A stretch of DNA of 64,000 nt. Source: Comamonadaceae bacterium (lineage in GTDB: Bacteria > Pseudomonadota > Gammaproteobacteria > Burkholderiales > Burkholderiaceae_C). The stretch spans positions 45,253-109,252 of the forward strand of contig JAIXUG010000008.1 of the NCBI GenBank assembly GCA_027484105.1, in the 5' to 3' direction. The notes under the pieces are model-generated. The model made no database searches. It saw nothing but the letters and a program-made list of their open reading frames with translations, and was not told where the DNA came from. How positions within the stretch are numbered: position 1 is the first letter of the stretch; every line of letters begins with the position of its first letter. Made by a program: the position numbers and the translations under genes. Positions 1 through 8,820 of this stretch are shown here, piece by piece.

Positions 1-17
1 CGTGCCTTCAAGCGCCC

Positions 18-824
18 TCAACTCCTGAACCGCTTCCTCGTCAACGCCAAGGCAATCCAGAACGACACCCCTGCAAACATCGCCAGCACCGCCACCAGAC
101 GAACCGGCTCGTCAGGCCAGCGGTCCAAGAACATCGGGCGCACCAAATCCACGGCCACCGACAGCGGCAGCCAATCGGCGATCACGCGCACAAACGCCGG
201 CAGTTGCTCACGCGGAAAAAAGATGCCCGAGAGGAACATCATGGGCGTGAGGAACAGGGTGAAGTAATAGGTGAAAAAGTCGTAACCCTTGGCCAGCGCA
301 TTGAAGATCAGCGCCATGCAGCTGAAGGTGATGCCCACGCCCAGCAGCACGGGCCAGGCGACCAGCAGCTTCCAGCTGTGGCTGATGCCCAAAGCGATCA
401 TCACCAGCAAAATGGCCGTGACGCTGAACAGCGCTTTGAAGGCCGCCCACAGCATCTCGGCCAGCACCACGTCGTCCAGGCGCACCGGGGCGTTCATGAT
501 GCCGTCCCAGGTTTTTTGCACATGCATGCGTGAAAACGCCGAGTACAGCGCCTCAAAGGTGGCGGCGTTCATGGCGCTCATGCAAATGCTGCCGCTGGCC
601 AAAAACAGGATGTAGGGCACCTTCTCGCCGCCCATCTCGACCTGCCCGATGAGTGCGCCCATGCCATAGCCAAAGGCCACCAGCCACATGAGCGGCTCGG
701 CGATGTTGCCCACCAAGCTGGGGATGGCCAGCTTTTTCCAGACCAGCCAGTTGCGCTGGAACACAGGCCACCAGCGCATGGAAAGTCGGGGCGCGGCCCA
801 GATGTTGTTTTGAATTTGACTCAT
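18..824 (-). CDS. ABC-2 type transporter permease (NodJ/DrrB-like)
   Basis: Inner-membrane permease of an ABC exporter, 268 residues. About six hydrophobic segments are visible (roughly 38-58, 72-92, 125-147, 155-176, 188-205, 243-261), the usual ABC-2 layout, with the family-typical MMFLSGIFFPREQLP stretch near 195-209. The start at 824 is preferred over the in-frame ATG at 851 because an AGGGGG ribosome-binding site precedes it and because 851 would overlap the upstream ATPase gene. It follows that ATPase gene by 13 bases, so the two form an operon and one transporter. Substrate unknown: the NodIJ-like grouping does not imply nodulation-factor export in a free-living betaproteobacterium. 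Confidence 0.9.
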   Translation of the reverse strand: MSQIQNNIWAAPRLSMRWWPVFQRNWLVWKKLAIPSLVGNIAEPLMWLVAFGYGMGALIGQVEMGGEKVPYILFLASGSICMSAMNAATFEALYSAFSRMHVQKTWDGIMNAPVRLDDVVLAEMLWAAFKALFSVTAILLVMIALGISHSWKLLVAWPVLLGVGITFSCMALIFNALAKGYDFFTYYFTLFLTPMMFLSGIFFPREQLPAFVRVIADWLPLSVAVDLVRPMFLDRWPDEPVRLVAVLAMFAGVSFWIALALTRKRFRS

Positions 825-837
825 GGTTTGACCCCCT

Positions 838-1767
838 TCAACCTTCTTCACGGATCTGGCGTCCGGTCAATTTCAAGAACAGGTCTTCCAGGTTGGAAGG
901 GCGGTGCAGGGTGCGCAGGGCAGGCCAAGCTTGCAGCGCGTTCATCAACCCACGGCTGTCCTGGGTGTAAAAGAACACGGTCTCGCCACTGACTTCGACA
1001 CGCCCCGCCAGCGCTTTCAAACCCGCTTCTTGCGCCAAGGCCACCGCGCCTTGACCAAACACCTCGACCACTTCGGGCTCCAGGTGCTGGGCAATCAAAT
1101 CGCGGGGTTTGCCTTCGGCGATCTTGCGCCCATGGTCCAGCACCAAGAGGCGCGAACACAGGCGCTCGGCTTCGTCCATGAAATGGGTGGTGAGCAAGAT
1201 GGACTTGCCTTCTTGCAACAGCACCTGCAACCGCTCCCACATCAGGTGGCGCGCCTGCGGGTCCAGGCCTGTGGTGGGTTCGTCCAGCATCAAGAGCTGC
1301 GGATGGTTGATGAGCGCGCGCGACAAACTCAGCCGCCGCTTCATGCCGCCCGACAACTCGCCCGGTTTGGCTTTGGCCTTGTGGCTGAGCGCGCCAAACT
1401 CCAGCAGTTGCGGAATGCGCTCGCGGATCACCGCGTCGGATATGCCAAAGTAACGGCCAAACACCAGCAGGTTTTCTTCTGACGTGAAGTCCGGGTCCAA
1501 GGTGTCTTGTTGTGCCACCACCCCCAACCTGGCCTTGATGGCCAAGGCGTCACGCGGCATTTGCAAACCGTCGAAATAACGGATGGCACCGCCATCGGGC
1601 TGCGACAAACCCAGGCACATGCGCAGGGTGGTGGTTTTGCCCGCACCGTTGGGGCCAATGACGCCCAGGCATTCGCCGGGCTCGATGTGGAAAGACAGGT
1701 CATTGACCACCGTGGCGTCGCCGTAGCGTTTGACCAGATGTTCGACCGAAAGCAAGGGGGTATTCAT
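838..1767 (-). CDS. ABC transporter ATP-binding protein (NodI-like)
   Basis: ATPase partner of the downstream ABC-2 permease, 309 residues. Walker A GPNGAGKTT at 38-46, Q-loop near 86, signature LSGGMKRR at 138-145, Walker B with LLMLDEPTTGLDP at 158-170 and the switch His in TTHFMDEAE near 195. The C-terminal ~70 residues after the ATPase core are typical of DrrA/NodI-type exporters. The open frame runs much further upstream, antisense to psd, but the family N-terminus begins at MNTPLL, so the ATG at 1767 was chosen; no strong ribosome-binding site precedes it. Energises export of an unidentified substrate. Confidence 0.9.
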   Translation of the reverse strand: MNTPLLSVEHLVKRYGDATVVNDLSFHIEPGECLGVIGPNGAGKTTTLRMCLGLSQPDGGAIRYFDGLQMPRDALAIKARLGVVAQQDTLDPDFTSEENLLVFGRYFGISDAVIRERIPQLLEFGALSHKAKAKPGELSGGMKRRLSLSRALINHPQLLMLDEPTTGLDPQARHLMWERLQVLLQEGKSILLTTHFMDEAERLCSRLLVLDHGRKIAEGKPRDLIAQHLEPEVVEVFGQGAVALAQEAGLKALAGRVEVSGETVFFYTQDSRGLMNALQAWPALRTLHRPSNLEDLFLKLTGRQIREEG

Positions 1768-1860
1768 GCCGGAATTGTGCCTGTGGCCGCTTGTCCGAGC
1801 GCTGCGACGGGTGACCGATAAAATCACGACCTTGTCTTGAACCGCTCCAGCGGCCCCCTC

Positions 1861-2718
1861 ATGTCCCCTTCTTTTTCTGACCGCCTGGCGGTTTTGCCGC
1901 AGTACCTGATTCCCAAACAAGCCCTGACCGCCTTTGCAGGCTGGGTCGCGGGCAGCCAATGGGGCAGCGCCACCACCGGCATCATCAACTGGTTTGTCAA
2001 GCGCTACAACGTGAACATGATGGAGGCCGCCAACCCGGACACGGCCAGCTACAAGAGCTTCAACGAATTCTTCACCCGCCCGCTCAAGGCCAGCGCACGC
2101 CCTGTGGCTGTCGCCGCCTATGTCAGCCCGGTGGATGGGGCCATCAGCCAATGCGGCCCGATTGCAGGCGACCAGGTGTTTCAGGCCAAGGGCCACAGCT
2201 ACAGCACCCGCGCCCTGGTGGGCGGCGACGCGGCCCTGGCGGCGCAGTTTCAGGATGGCGAATTTGCGACGCTCTACTTGAGCCCGCGCGATTACCACCG
2301 CATCCACATGCCTTGCGCCGGGCGCCTGACCCGCATGGTTTACGTGCCGGGCGATTTGTTCTCGGTCAACCCCACCACAGCCCGTGGCGTGCCGGGCCTG
2401 TTTGCCCGCAACGAGCGGGTGGTGTGTGTGTTTGAAGGCGCACAAGGCCCCTTTGTGATGGTGCTGGTGGGCGCCACCATTGTGGGCAGCATGGCCACGG
2501 TGTGGCACGGCGTGGTCAACCCGCCACGCCCGGGCTCGGTGCGCGAATGGGCTTACGAAATAGGCAGCATCACCTTGGCGCAGGGCGAAGAGATGGGGCG
2601 CTTCTTGCTCGGCTCCACCGTGGTGATGTTGTTCCCCCAAGGCGTGATGCAGTTCAAGCCCGACTGGACGCCCACCCGCCCCATCGTCATGGGCGAGGCC
2701 ATGGGCAGCTTGCGCTGA
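1861..2718 (+). CDS. psd: phosphatidylserine decarboxylase proenzyme
   Basis: Converts phosphatidylserine to phosphatidylethanolamine at the inner membrane. The 285-residue proenzyme has the family motifs FFTRPLK (70-76), SPVDG (89-93), the YHRIHMP block and the autocleavage site LGST near 250-253, where the Ser becomes the pyruvoyl group and separates beta from alpha chains. The ATG at 1861 is chosen over an in-frame TTG at 1837, which only adds an unconserved leader. It is divergent from the ABC ATPase gene, with 93 bases between, so both promoters must lie there. Length and motifs match the bacterial Psd I family. Confidence 0.95.
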   Translation: MSPSFSDRLAVLPQYLIPKQALTAFAGWVAGSQWGSATTGIINWFVKRYNVNMMEAANPDTASYKSFNEFFTRPLKASARPVAVAAYVSPVDGAISQCGPIAGDQVFQAKGHSYSTRALVGGDAALAAQFQDGEFATLYLSPRDYHRIHMPCAGRLTRMVYVPGDLFSVNPTTARGVPGLFARNERVVCVFEGAQGPFVMVLVGATIVGSMATVWHGVVNPPRPGSVREWAYEIGSITLAQGEEMGRFLLGSTVVMLFPQGVMQFKPDWTPTRPIVMGEAMGSLR

Positions 2719-2757
2719 ACACGGGCTTTTCGGGCGCCAAAGCGCCCACCGGCCCCA

Positions 2758-3648
2758 TCAGCCTTGAACGACTTGCAAGGCCAAGACCAGATCGGCCCAG
2801 GCTTTGGCCTTGTCGGCCGGCTGGCGCAGCAAGCTGGCAGGGTGGTACGTGGTGACCACAGGTACCCCGTGGAAAGTGTGCAATCGCCCTCGCAATTGAC
2901 CCAGGGGCTCTGTGCTGCCCAGCAACGACTGAATGGCAAAACGGCCCATGGCCAAAATCACCTTGGGCTGAACCAGCTCAACCTGGCGCGACAAATACGC
3001 GGCACAAACCGACAACTCCGCCGCATCGGGGTTGCGCCCGCGCGGGGGTCGGCATTTGACAGCGTGCGTCAGGTAAGCCAGGGCTTGCGTGGGGTTGGGC
3101 GCAGCCGCCTCATTGGGGCTTTGCCGGCGCGCGCCCACAGCTTGCAACATGTTGTCGAGCAGCTGCCCCTCGGGCCCGTTGAATGGCGTGCCCTGGGCAT
3201 CGTCCTCTTCGCTGGGCAAGTCGCCCACCACCATCCAGCGCGCCGGAGCATGGGCAGTGCCCAAAATCGGCGATTGGCGTGCCGTGCACAGGGCGCAAGA
3301 CGCGCAGTGCTGGACGGCCGCTTGCAGCTCGGGCCAAGCCATGCCGGACAACCCTTGCGGCAAAGGCGCAAGGGCCGAGGCAGCTGGAGCGGCCTGAGGG
3401 CTTGCAGGCCGAACGGGCGGCATTGTGCGCACTGGCGGGGCCACCTGCGGGGCCACGGCGGAAGGCACATGGGCCACGGTCAAAGCCGGGGCGGACACTT
3501 CTTGGGCAGGAGAGGCTTGTGCAGCGGCCTCGGCCAGCGCTTCGGGCGCAGCACCGTTGGAGCGCTGAGGCCACCAGACGCGCACACCCATTTCGGCCAG
3601 CATGGCGCGCTGGCGGTCATTCAGGTCGAATCGGGTGGGGTCGCTCAT
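2758..3648 (-). CDS. uracil-DNA glycosylase, family 4 type (Fe-S)
   Basis: Excises uracil from DNA. The catalytic domain is the C-terminal ~190 residues of 296. It carries CASCALC, then Cys in VKCRPPRGRNP and in ELSVCAAYLS, consistent with the four Cys of the family 4 iron-sulfur cluster. The motif A region reads GDLPSEEDD followed by GTPFNGPEG, and motif B reads HPASLL. The motif A sequence departs from the textbook GEAPG. The first ~100 residues are a low-complexity Ala/Pro/Val-rich linker. The ATG at 3648 lies 8 bases after rimI and is chosen over upstream in-frame codons inside rimI. Last gene of the EamA-tsaB-rimI run. Confidence 0.85.
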   Translation of the reverse strand: MSDPTRFDLNDRQRAMLAEMGVRVWWPQRSNGAAPEALAEAAAQASPAQEVSAPALTVAHVPSAVAPQVAPPVRTMPPVRPASPQAAPAASALAPLPQGLSGMAWPELQAAVQHCASCALCTARQSPILGTAHAPARWMVVGDLPSEEDDAQGTPFNGPEGQLLDNMLQAVGARRQSPNEAAAPNPTQALAYLTHAVKCRPPRGRNPDAAELSVCAAYLSRQVELVQPKVILAMGRFAIQSLLGSTEPLGQLRGRLHTFHGVPVVTTYHPASLLRQPADKAKAWADLVLALQVVQG

Positions 3649-3656
3649 GAGGGGGC

Positions 3657-4163
3657 TCACAGTTTCAAACTCATCACCACCGCATGCTCTCGCTGCTGGC
3701 GGCCTGCCGGATAGTAATCCTTGCGGATGCTCACTTGTTTGAATCCATAGCGCACATACACCTGCAAGGCGCGCTGGTTGCTCTGGCGCACCTCCAGCCA
3801 TAGCCATTGGGCCCCTGTTTCGCGAGACATCAGCGTCAGCGCATCCAGCATCATGTGGCCCCAGCCTTGGCCCTGGTGTGCCGGCGCCACGGTGATGTTG
3901 AGCAAATGCATTTCCTCAAAACCGCGCATGGTCAGAAAGTAGCCCAGCAGTTCACCGTGGAGCCACAGGCAATGGGCGTTAAACAGCGGGTTGAGCGAGT
4001 CCCTGAAATTGCCGCGCGACCAGGGGTGGCTGTAGGCGGTTTGCTCGATGGCCATGACCGTATCCAGATCGTCCAGCGTCATGGGGGCCAAGGCGGCCGC
4101 ATGGCGCGTCGCCTCAGAAATCGTTGTCCTTGGGGTGGGGCTGGAAGGCATGGCCTGACTCAT
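3657..4163 (-). CDS. rimI: ribosomal protein S18-alanine N-acetyltransferase (RimI, GNAT)
   Basis: GNAT acetyltransferase of 168 residues; RimI acetylates the N-terminal Ala of ribosomal protein S18. The acetyl-CoA loop appears as VAPAHQGQGWG and the C-terminal half has the RimI-like VRQSNQRALQVYVRYGF block. The start is placed at the ATG at 4163 because it overlaps the tsaB stop as ATGA, the translational-coupling arrangement used repeatedly in this run; an in-frame ATG at 4190 lies inside tsaB. tsaB-rimI adjacency is conserved in many proteobacteria and supports the name over a generic GNAT. Confidence 0.9.
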   Translation of the reverse strand: MSQAMPSSPTPRTTISEATRHAAALAPMTLDDLDTVMAIEQTAYSHPWSRGNFRDSLNPLFNAHCLWLHGELLGYFLTMRGFEEMHLLNITVAPAHQGQGWGHMMLDALTLMSRETGAQWLWLEVRQSNQRALQVYVRYGFKQVSIRKDYYPAGRQQREHAVVMSLKL

Positions 4164-4960
4164 GGCTGGCGCGCTGCGGCGTTCTGCCAAGCCTGCGCTT
4201 GGGCCTGGGTTTTCAGCGCCTCGCGCTCGGCCGTGGTGTGGGCCACTTTGTCGCGGATGTACAGCGGCATGGCCTGCTCTGCCGGCACCGCCTGGCCTTG
4301 CGCCCAGGCCGCAGGGGCCAGGCGCAGCAAGGCCGCTGCCGTGGGCATGGCCATGCAGCGCAAACCTGCAGGCAAGCGCTCGCCATAAGCTGCAAAAGCA
4401 TTGCCCGCCTGCAGCAGCCCAGGCCCCTCGGGCATTTGCACCAGTTCAGGCGCACCCACTTGCAAGGGCGCCGCGAGCTGCCAGCGTCCCCGCTCCTCAC
4501 CCCTTGCATCGCCCGGCACCGCTGGCCACTGGTAGGCCGCGCTGTAGACCTCGTCCATGCGCGCATCCATCAGGGCGAGCACCGTCAGCGCATCCTTGGG
4601 GTTCAACAAACCAGCTTGGAGTTGCGTCCATCGTGCCTCTTCGGCCACCGCCAGCAAGGTATCGATGGGCAGCACCGGCACACCGGCTCCAAAAGCCAGG
4701 CCTTGTGCCACAGCGCAAGCGGTGCGCAAACCGGTGAACGACCCCGGCCCCCGACCCAACACGATGGCATCCAGCGAAGCCAGCGGCATCTCTGCCTCGG
4801 CCAGCAGCGCCAGCACCGCCGGGATCAGACTGCTGGACGATTGCGCCCCGCCGGGCAGGGTTTGGGTCCAAACCTGATCGCCACGGGCCACCCCCAAAGA
4901 CAGCACGTCGGTGCTGGTGTCAAACGCCAGCCAGCGGCTTGCAGCCAGCACAGCGCTCAT
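4160..4960 (-). CDS. tsaB: tRNA threonylcarbamoyladenosine biosynthesis protein TsaB
   Basis: Non-catalytic ASKHA-fold partner of TsaD in the complex that transfers threonylcarbamoyl to A37 of ANN-decoding tRNAs (t6A). The 266-residue protein has the N-terminal LAFDTST phosphate-1-like motif and the diagnostic GRGPGSFTGLR block at 69-79. It overlaps the upstream EamA gene by ATGA (4957-4960) and rimI by ATGA (4160-4163), so the three are translationally coupled. Another t6A gene, sua5, sits 4 kb away; tsaD and tsaE are not in the window. Confidence 0.95.
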   Translation of the reverse strand: MSAVLAASRWLAFDTSTDVLSLGVARGDQVWTQTLPGGAQSSSSLIPAVLALLAEAEMPLASLDAIVLGRGPGSFTGLRTACAVAQGLAFGAGVPVLPIDTLLAVAEEARWTQLQAGLLNPKDALTVLALMDARMDEVYSAAYQWPAVPGDARGEERGRWQLAAPLQVGAPELVQMPEGPGLLQAGNAFAAYGERLPAGLRCMAMPTAAALLRLAPAAWAQGQAVPAEQAMPLYIRDKVAHTTAEREALKTQAQAQAWQNAAARQP

Positions 4961-5949
4961 GGCTTACCCCCAGGCACCGCCAATGCAGGTGTGGGCACCG
5001 CTTGGGCCTGGCGCACACCAAACAAAATGCCACCCGTCACCAGCGCCAGTCCGACCAGCAAATTCCAGTACAGAGGTTCGCCCAAAAACCACACCGCCCC
5101 CAGCGCCGACAATCCCGGCACCAGCGCCGTGATCATGGTCGATCGCACGGGGCCATAGTGGCGCACCATCTGCGTGAAGGTGATGCCCGAAATGACCACC
5201 GAGCCCATGCCCTGAAACACCGCCTGAAACAGGGTTTCGGACCACGGGGCCTGGTGCAACTGTGTGGGCAAGATCTGCAAGACCACCAACAAGGCAAACA
5301 GGGGAACAAAACACACAAACCCGAATGCCGTGATGGCCATGGTGGCGCGCACCGCATCACAACCATGTCGGCGCAGCAACACGCTGTAACTGGCCCAGCA
5401 CACAGACGCCGCCATGAACAACAAGTCGCCCTTCCAGACTTCGCCGCCCTCAAAGGCCTTGAACAAGCTTGCGCCCCCCACCAGCATCCCACCCAACAAG
5501 ATGAAGCCCAGGCCTATGGCACGGCTGGCGGCCACTTTTTCATGCAGGAACCACCAAGCCAACAACGTGGTCCACAAGGGCAAACTGCCGGGCATCAGCA
5601 CCGACGCGTGCGAGGCCGGCGCAAAAAAGAAACCGGTGTAAGCGAGGATGGCGTACAAAAAACCACCCAACACACCGGTTTGCACCGTCTGACTCAAGGG
5701 CAAGGGGGACAGGCCCCACAAAGACCCCACTTTCTCACCCGCTTGGCGAGCCGGACGCATCAGCCACCAGGCCCAAGGCAGCAGCACCGCGCTGGCGCCC
5801 ACAATCCGGGCCAGCACAATGTCCATAGGCAACAAACCCCGAGAAGCCGAGGCGCGCGCAATGACAATGAAACCGGTCCAGATGAGCACCGTGATGACCG
5901 CCGAAGCCAGCCCCACGGTTTTTGAAGAAAATCGCATGGCCCGAATCAT
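4957..5949 (-). CDS. EamA/DMT-family membrane transporter
   Basis: Drug/metabolite transporter superfamily protein, about 330 residues with ten predicted hydrophobic segments arranged as two EamA repeats. Substrate not inferable. Two starts are possible: the ATG at 5949, preceded closely by GGGGG, and the ATG at 5937 (MRFSSKT). Its last codon overlaps the tsaB start as ATGA, making it the first gene of the run leading to tsaB, rimI and the glycosylase. It has no special similarity to the second EamA gene near 29 kb beyond the family fold. Confidence 0.85.
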   Translation of the reverse strand: MIRAMRFSSKTVGLASAVITVLIWTGFIVIARASASRGLLPMDIVLARIVGASAVLLPWAWWLMRPARQAGEKVGSLWGLSPLPLSQTVQTGVLGGFLYAILAYTGFFFAPASHASVLMPGSLPLWTTLLAWWFLHEKVAASRAIGLGFILLGGMLVGGASLFKAFEGGEVWKGDLLFMAASVCWASYSVLLRRHGCDAVRATMAITAFGFVCFVPLFALLVVLQILPTQLHQAPWSETLFQAVFQGMGSVVISGITFTQMVRHYGPVRSTMITALVPGLSALGAVWFLGEPLYWNLLVGLALVTGGILFGVRQAQAVPTPALAVPGGKP

Positions 5950-6003
5950 ACGACCCCCAACAAAGCCCTCCGGGCGCAGCTGGGGGCGGGTTAGACTTGA
6001 CCG

Positions 6004-7554
6004 ATGATCTTGCGCGCCGCTCGAAACCCTTGGCTCAAGCTCGTCCATGCCCTTGGCCTGGCCGCGCTGACCATCGCTGGCGGACCGGTCGCAGCCACAC
6101 CGACTTCTGAACGCTGGGACTCCTCTTCTGCCTCCGCCCGAGCGTCTGCAGATTTGCCACCCGGCGTTCTGAAAACACTGCGCCAGGCTCAGGTGCCTGC
6201 CTCGGCCTTGAGCGTGGTGATTGCACCGCTGCCTGCCCGCTCCAAAGCCACGGGCGAAACGCCTGTGCGCTTGGCGCACCAAGCCGACACCAGCGTCAAC
6301 CCCGCTTCGGTCATGAAGCTGTTCACCACTTACGCAGGCTTGAGTTTGCTCGGCCCCGAACACCTGTGGCGCACCCGTGTGTACGCGGATGGGCCGGTGC
6401 GTGATGGCGTGCTGCAGGGCAACCTGATTGTGCGCGGCAGTGGGGACCCCAAGCTGGTCGTCGAGCGCTTGCAGGATTTGCTGACCCAAGTGCAAGCGGC
6501 CGGGGTGCGTGAAGTGCGTGGCGACATCGTGCTGGACCGCAGCGTGTTCGACGTGCGCGAGCGCAGCGAGCCTTTTGACGACGAGCCCCTGCGCCCCTAC
6601 AACGTGGGACCCGACGGCTTGCTGCTCAACTTCAAGGCCGTGGTGTACAAGTTCACACCCGACCCCGCCAAAGGCCATGTGCAAGTTCAGCACGAGCCCC
6701 CACTGGCTGGCCTCAAAGTCACCCCCCAACTGCCTTTGTCCTCTGCGCCTTGCAGCGACTGGCGTCGCCAGTTGCAGGCCGACTTCAGCCAGGCCCTGCA
6801 GGTGCGCTTTGCGGGCAGCTATCCCGCCAGCTGTGGCGAACGCGAATGGCCGGTGGCCTATCCAGAGCCCCATCAATACGCCCCTTTGGTGATGCAGGCC
6901 ATGTGGCGCGGCGTGGGTGGGCAACTCACCGGACAAGTGCGCTACGGCGCACGACCGGCACAGGCACGCTTGCTGGTGGAAGCGCCCTCTTTGCCCTTGT
7001 CGGAGGTGATCAAGGACATCAACAAGTTGTCGAACAACGTGATGGCCCAACAGTTGTATTTGTCGCTGTCGAGCGAACTGGGCGCGCCCGGACGCTTTGA
7101 AGCTTCCCGTGTGCGTTTGTCGCAATGGTGGCGTCATGAATTCCCAGGTCAGCCCGAGCCTGTTTTGGACAATGGCTCTGGCCTGTCGCGCACCGAACGC
7201 AGCACGGCACAGGCCTTGACGGCCTTGCTGCAAAAAGCGCACGCAGGCCCTCACGCCCCCATCTTTGTGGACTCGCTGGCCGTGGCCGGGGTGGATGGCA
7301 CAGCCGTCCGCCTGAAGGACCGTCTGCCCAACTCGCCAGTGATTGGCAAGGCATGGCTCAAAACCGGGTCGCTGCGCGATGTGGCGTCGGTCGCAGGGTA
7401 TGTGCAAGGCCAAAGCGGGCAACGCTACACCCTGGTGGCGGTGTTGCACCATCCCCAGGCCCATCAGGCGCGTGCCGCACTGGACCAGCTGCTGGAATGG
7501 ACCGCGCGTGACACCACCCCCCAACGCAAACCCTCACCAGAACGCTCGCCATGA
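6004..7554 (+). CDS. dacB: D-alanyl-D-alanine carboxypeptidase/endopeptidase (PBP4)
   Basis: Periplasmic class C low-mass penicillin-binding protein acting on peptidoglycan. All three active-site motifs are present: SVMK at 102-105, SNN near 343-345 and KTG near 453-455. A signal peptide covers about residues 1-31, ending at a VAA-type site. The 516-residue length fits the DacB/S13 peptidase family with its large insert between the first two motifs. It is divergent from the EamA-tsaB run with 54 bases between, and its stop overlaps the next gene as ATGA. Confidence 0.95.
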   Translation: MILRAARNPWLKLVHALGLAALTIAGGPVAATPTSERWDSSSASARASADLPPGVLKTLRQAQVPASALSVVIAPLPARSKATGETPVRLAHQADTSVNPASVMKLFTTYAGLSLLGPEHLWRTRVYADGPVRDGVLQGNLIVRGSGDPKLVVERLQDLLTQVQAAGVREVRGDIVLDRSVFDVRERSEPFDDEPLRPYNVGPDGLLLNFKAVVYKFTPDPAKGHVQVQHEPPLAGLKVTPQLPLSSAPCSDWRRQLQADFSQALQVRFAGSYPASCGEREWPVAYPEPHQYAPLVMQAMWRGVGGQLTGQVRYGARPAQARLLVEAPSLPLSEVIKDINKLSNNVMAQQLYLSLSSELGAPGRFEASRVRLSQWWRHEFPGQPEPVLDNGSGLSRTERSTAQALTALLQKAHAGPHAPIFVDSLAVAGVDGTAVRLKDRLPNSPVIGKAWLKTGSLRDVASVAGYVQGQSGQRYTLVAVLHHPQAHQARAALDQLLEWTARDTTPQRKPSPERSP

Positions 7555-7805
7555 ACTTGATCGACTGGGTGGGCTCTGTGGCCGCCATCCTCACCACCGC
7601 CAGCTTCATCCCGCAAGCCTGGCAAACCTTTCGCACCCGTGACGTCAGCGGCATTTCGCTGGGCATGTACAGCCTGTTCACCGCAGGGGTGGCGCTGTGG
7701 CTGGTTTACGGCATCTTGATGGAGGCCTGGCCCATCATCATTGCCAACGTCATCACAACCAGCTTGGCACTGATGATTTTGGTGATGAAGTTGCGGTACC
7801 GCTGA
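7551..7805 (+). CDS. SemiSWEET-type sugar transporter
   Basis: Small membrane protein of 84 residues with three hydrophobic helices and the PQ-loop signature (SFIPQAWQTFRTRD, near 19-32), matching bacterial SemiSWEETs, which work as dimers to move sugars such as sucrose or glucose. The start overlaps the dacB stop as ATGA, so it is translationally coupled to a cell-wall gene with no obvious sugar pathway nearby. Substrate cannot be read from sequence. Confidence 0.88.
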   Translation: MNLIDWVGSVAAILTTASFIPQAWQTFRTRDVSGISLGMYSLFTAGVALWLVYGILMEAWPIIIANVITTSLALMILVMKLRYR

Positions 7806-7813
7806 ATGGCTGC

Positions 7814-8812
7814 TTAAGCCGCCGCCCGCTGCAAGCGGTCCCGCACGCCTTCCCACTCGGGCGTGTCGGGCGGCTGTTGCACCCAAATTTGGGTCACACC
7901 CCGGGCGTCCAGATCGCGCAGCACGCTGAACAAGTCGTGCGCGGCTTTTTCGGCTGTTGTGGCTTGCTCTCGCCACAGCACACCGGCACCGGCGCTGACC
8001 TCCGGTCGTTCGTTTGTCCACAGCCCCAGGTTGTTGGCGTGAGGGCCCAGGGCGAGCAGTTTGGCGTTGATGTCTTGCGCCGTCATCAGGCGCACCTTGG
8101 CGCGGGGCGCGTAGTGCGATTCGAGCGTGCCCGATGCGCGGGGCGCAGCCTGGCCACTCACCTCCTGCGGGGCGTCCTTGCCCCGAACCGCGCGGCCACA
8201 CGCGGCCTCGATCTGCGCCCGCGTGATTTGCCCCGGGCGCAACAACACCGGCTCGCCCCGCGTGCAGTCGATGATGGTGGACTCGATGCCCACCTCGCAG
8301 TCGCCGCCGTCCAGAATCAACAAGTCGGAACCCAACTCGGACTGCACATGCGCGGCCGTGGTCGGGCTGACACGGCCAAATCGGTTGGCGCTGGGGGCCG
8401 ACACGCCTGACACGCCCAGCGCCCAAGCCGCCTGGAGCAGCGCCTGCGCCACCGGGTGTGAAGGGCAGCGCAAACCGATCGAATCTTGCCCTCCGGCCGA
8501 TGCCGCCGCCACGCAGCTTTTGCGCGGCAAGATGAGGGTGAGCGGACCAGGCCAAAAAGCTTGCATGAGCTTTTGCGCAAAGTCAGGCACTTGCGCGGCA
8601 AACAGCGGCACCTGCGCCACACTGGCCACGTGCACGATCAGCGGGTGGTTCGAAGGGCGGCCCTTGGCCACAAAAATTTTCGCCACCGCCGCGTCGTCGG
8701 TCGCGTTGGCGGCCAGGCCATACACGGTCTCGGTAGGCAGGCCGACCAACTGACCGTCATGCAAAGCTTGTGCAGCCTGCGCGATGGCAGCATGGGAGGC
8801 ACTCAGGATCAT
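7814..8812 (-). CDS. L-threonylcarbamoyladenylate synthase, Sua5 type
   Basis: Makes threonylcarbamoyl-AMP from Thr, bicarbonate and ATP, the first step of tRNA t6A formation. The N-terminal ~200 residues are a YrdC domain with GLPTETVYGLAAN, KGRPSNHPL and SAPSANRFG blocks. The C-terminal ~120 residues are a Sua5 domain, so at 332 residues this is the long Sua5 form rather than short TsaC. The ATG at 8812 follows the purK stop by 8 bases and places the protein last in the purE-purK-sua5 run. The SHYAPRA linker between domains is typical. Confidence 0.93.
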   Translation of the reverse strand: MILSASHAAIAQAAQALHDGQLVGLPTETVYGLAANATDDAAVAKIFVAKGRPSNHPLIVHVASVAQVPLFAAQVPDFAQKLMQAFWPGPLTLILPRKSCVAAASAGGQDSIGLRCPSHPVAQALLQAAWALGVSGVSAPSANRFGRVSPTTAAHVQSELGSDLLILDGGDCEVGIESTIIDCTRGEPVLLRPGQITRAQIEAACGRAVRGKDAPQEVSGQAAPRASGTLESHYAPRAKVRLMTAQDINAKLLALGPHANNLGLWTNERPEVSAGAGVLWREQATTAEKAAHDLFSVLRDLDARGVTQIWVQQPPDTPEWEGVRDRLQRAAA

Positions 8813-8820
8813 AGTGGTCT

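Noticed and set aside
838..2640. Upstream extension of the ABC ATPase frame through psd
   Set aside because: It is antisense to psd, and the ATPase family starts at MNTPLL (1767).
4957..5949. EamA gene as paralogue of the one at 28.9 kb from local duplication
   Set aside because: They share only the ten-helix fold and differ throughout in sequence.
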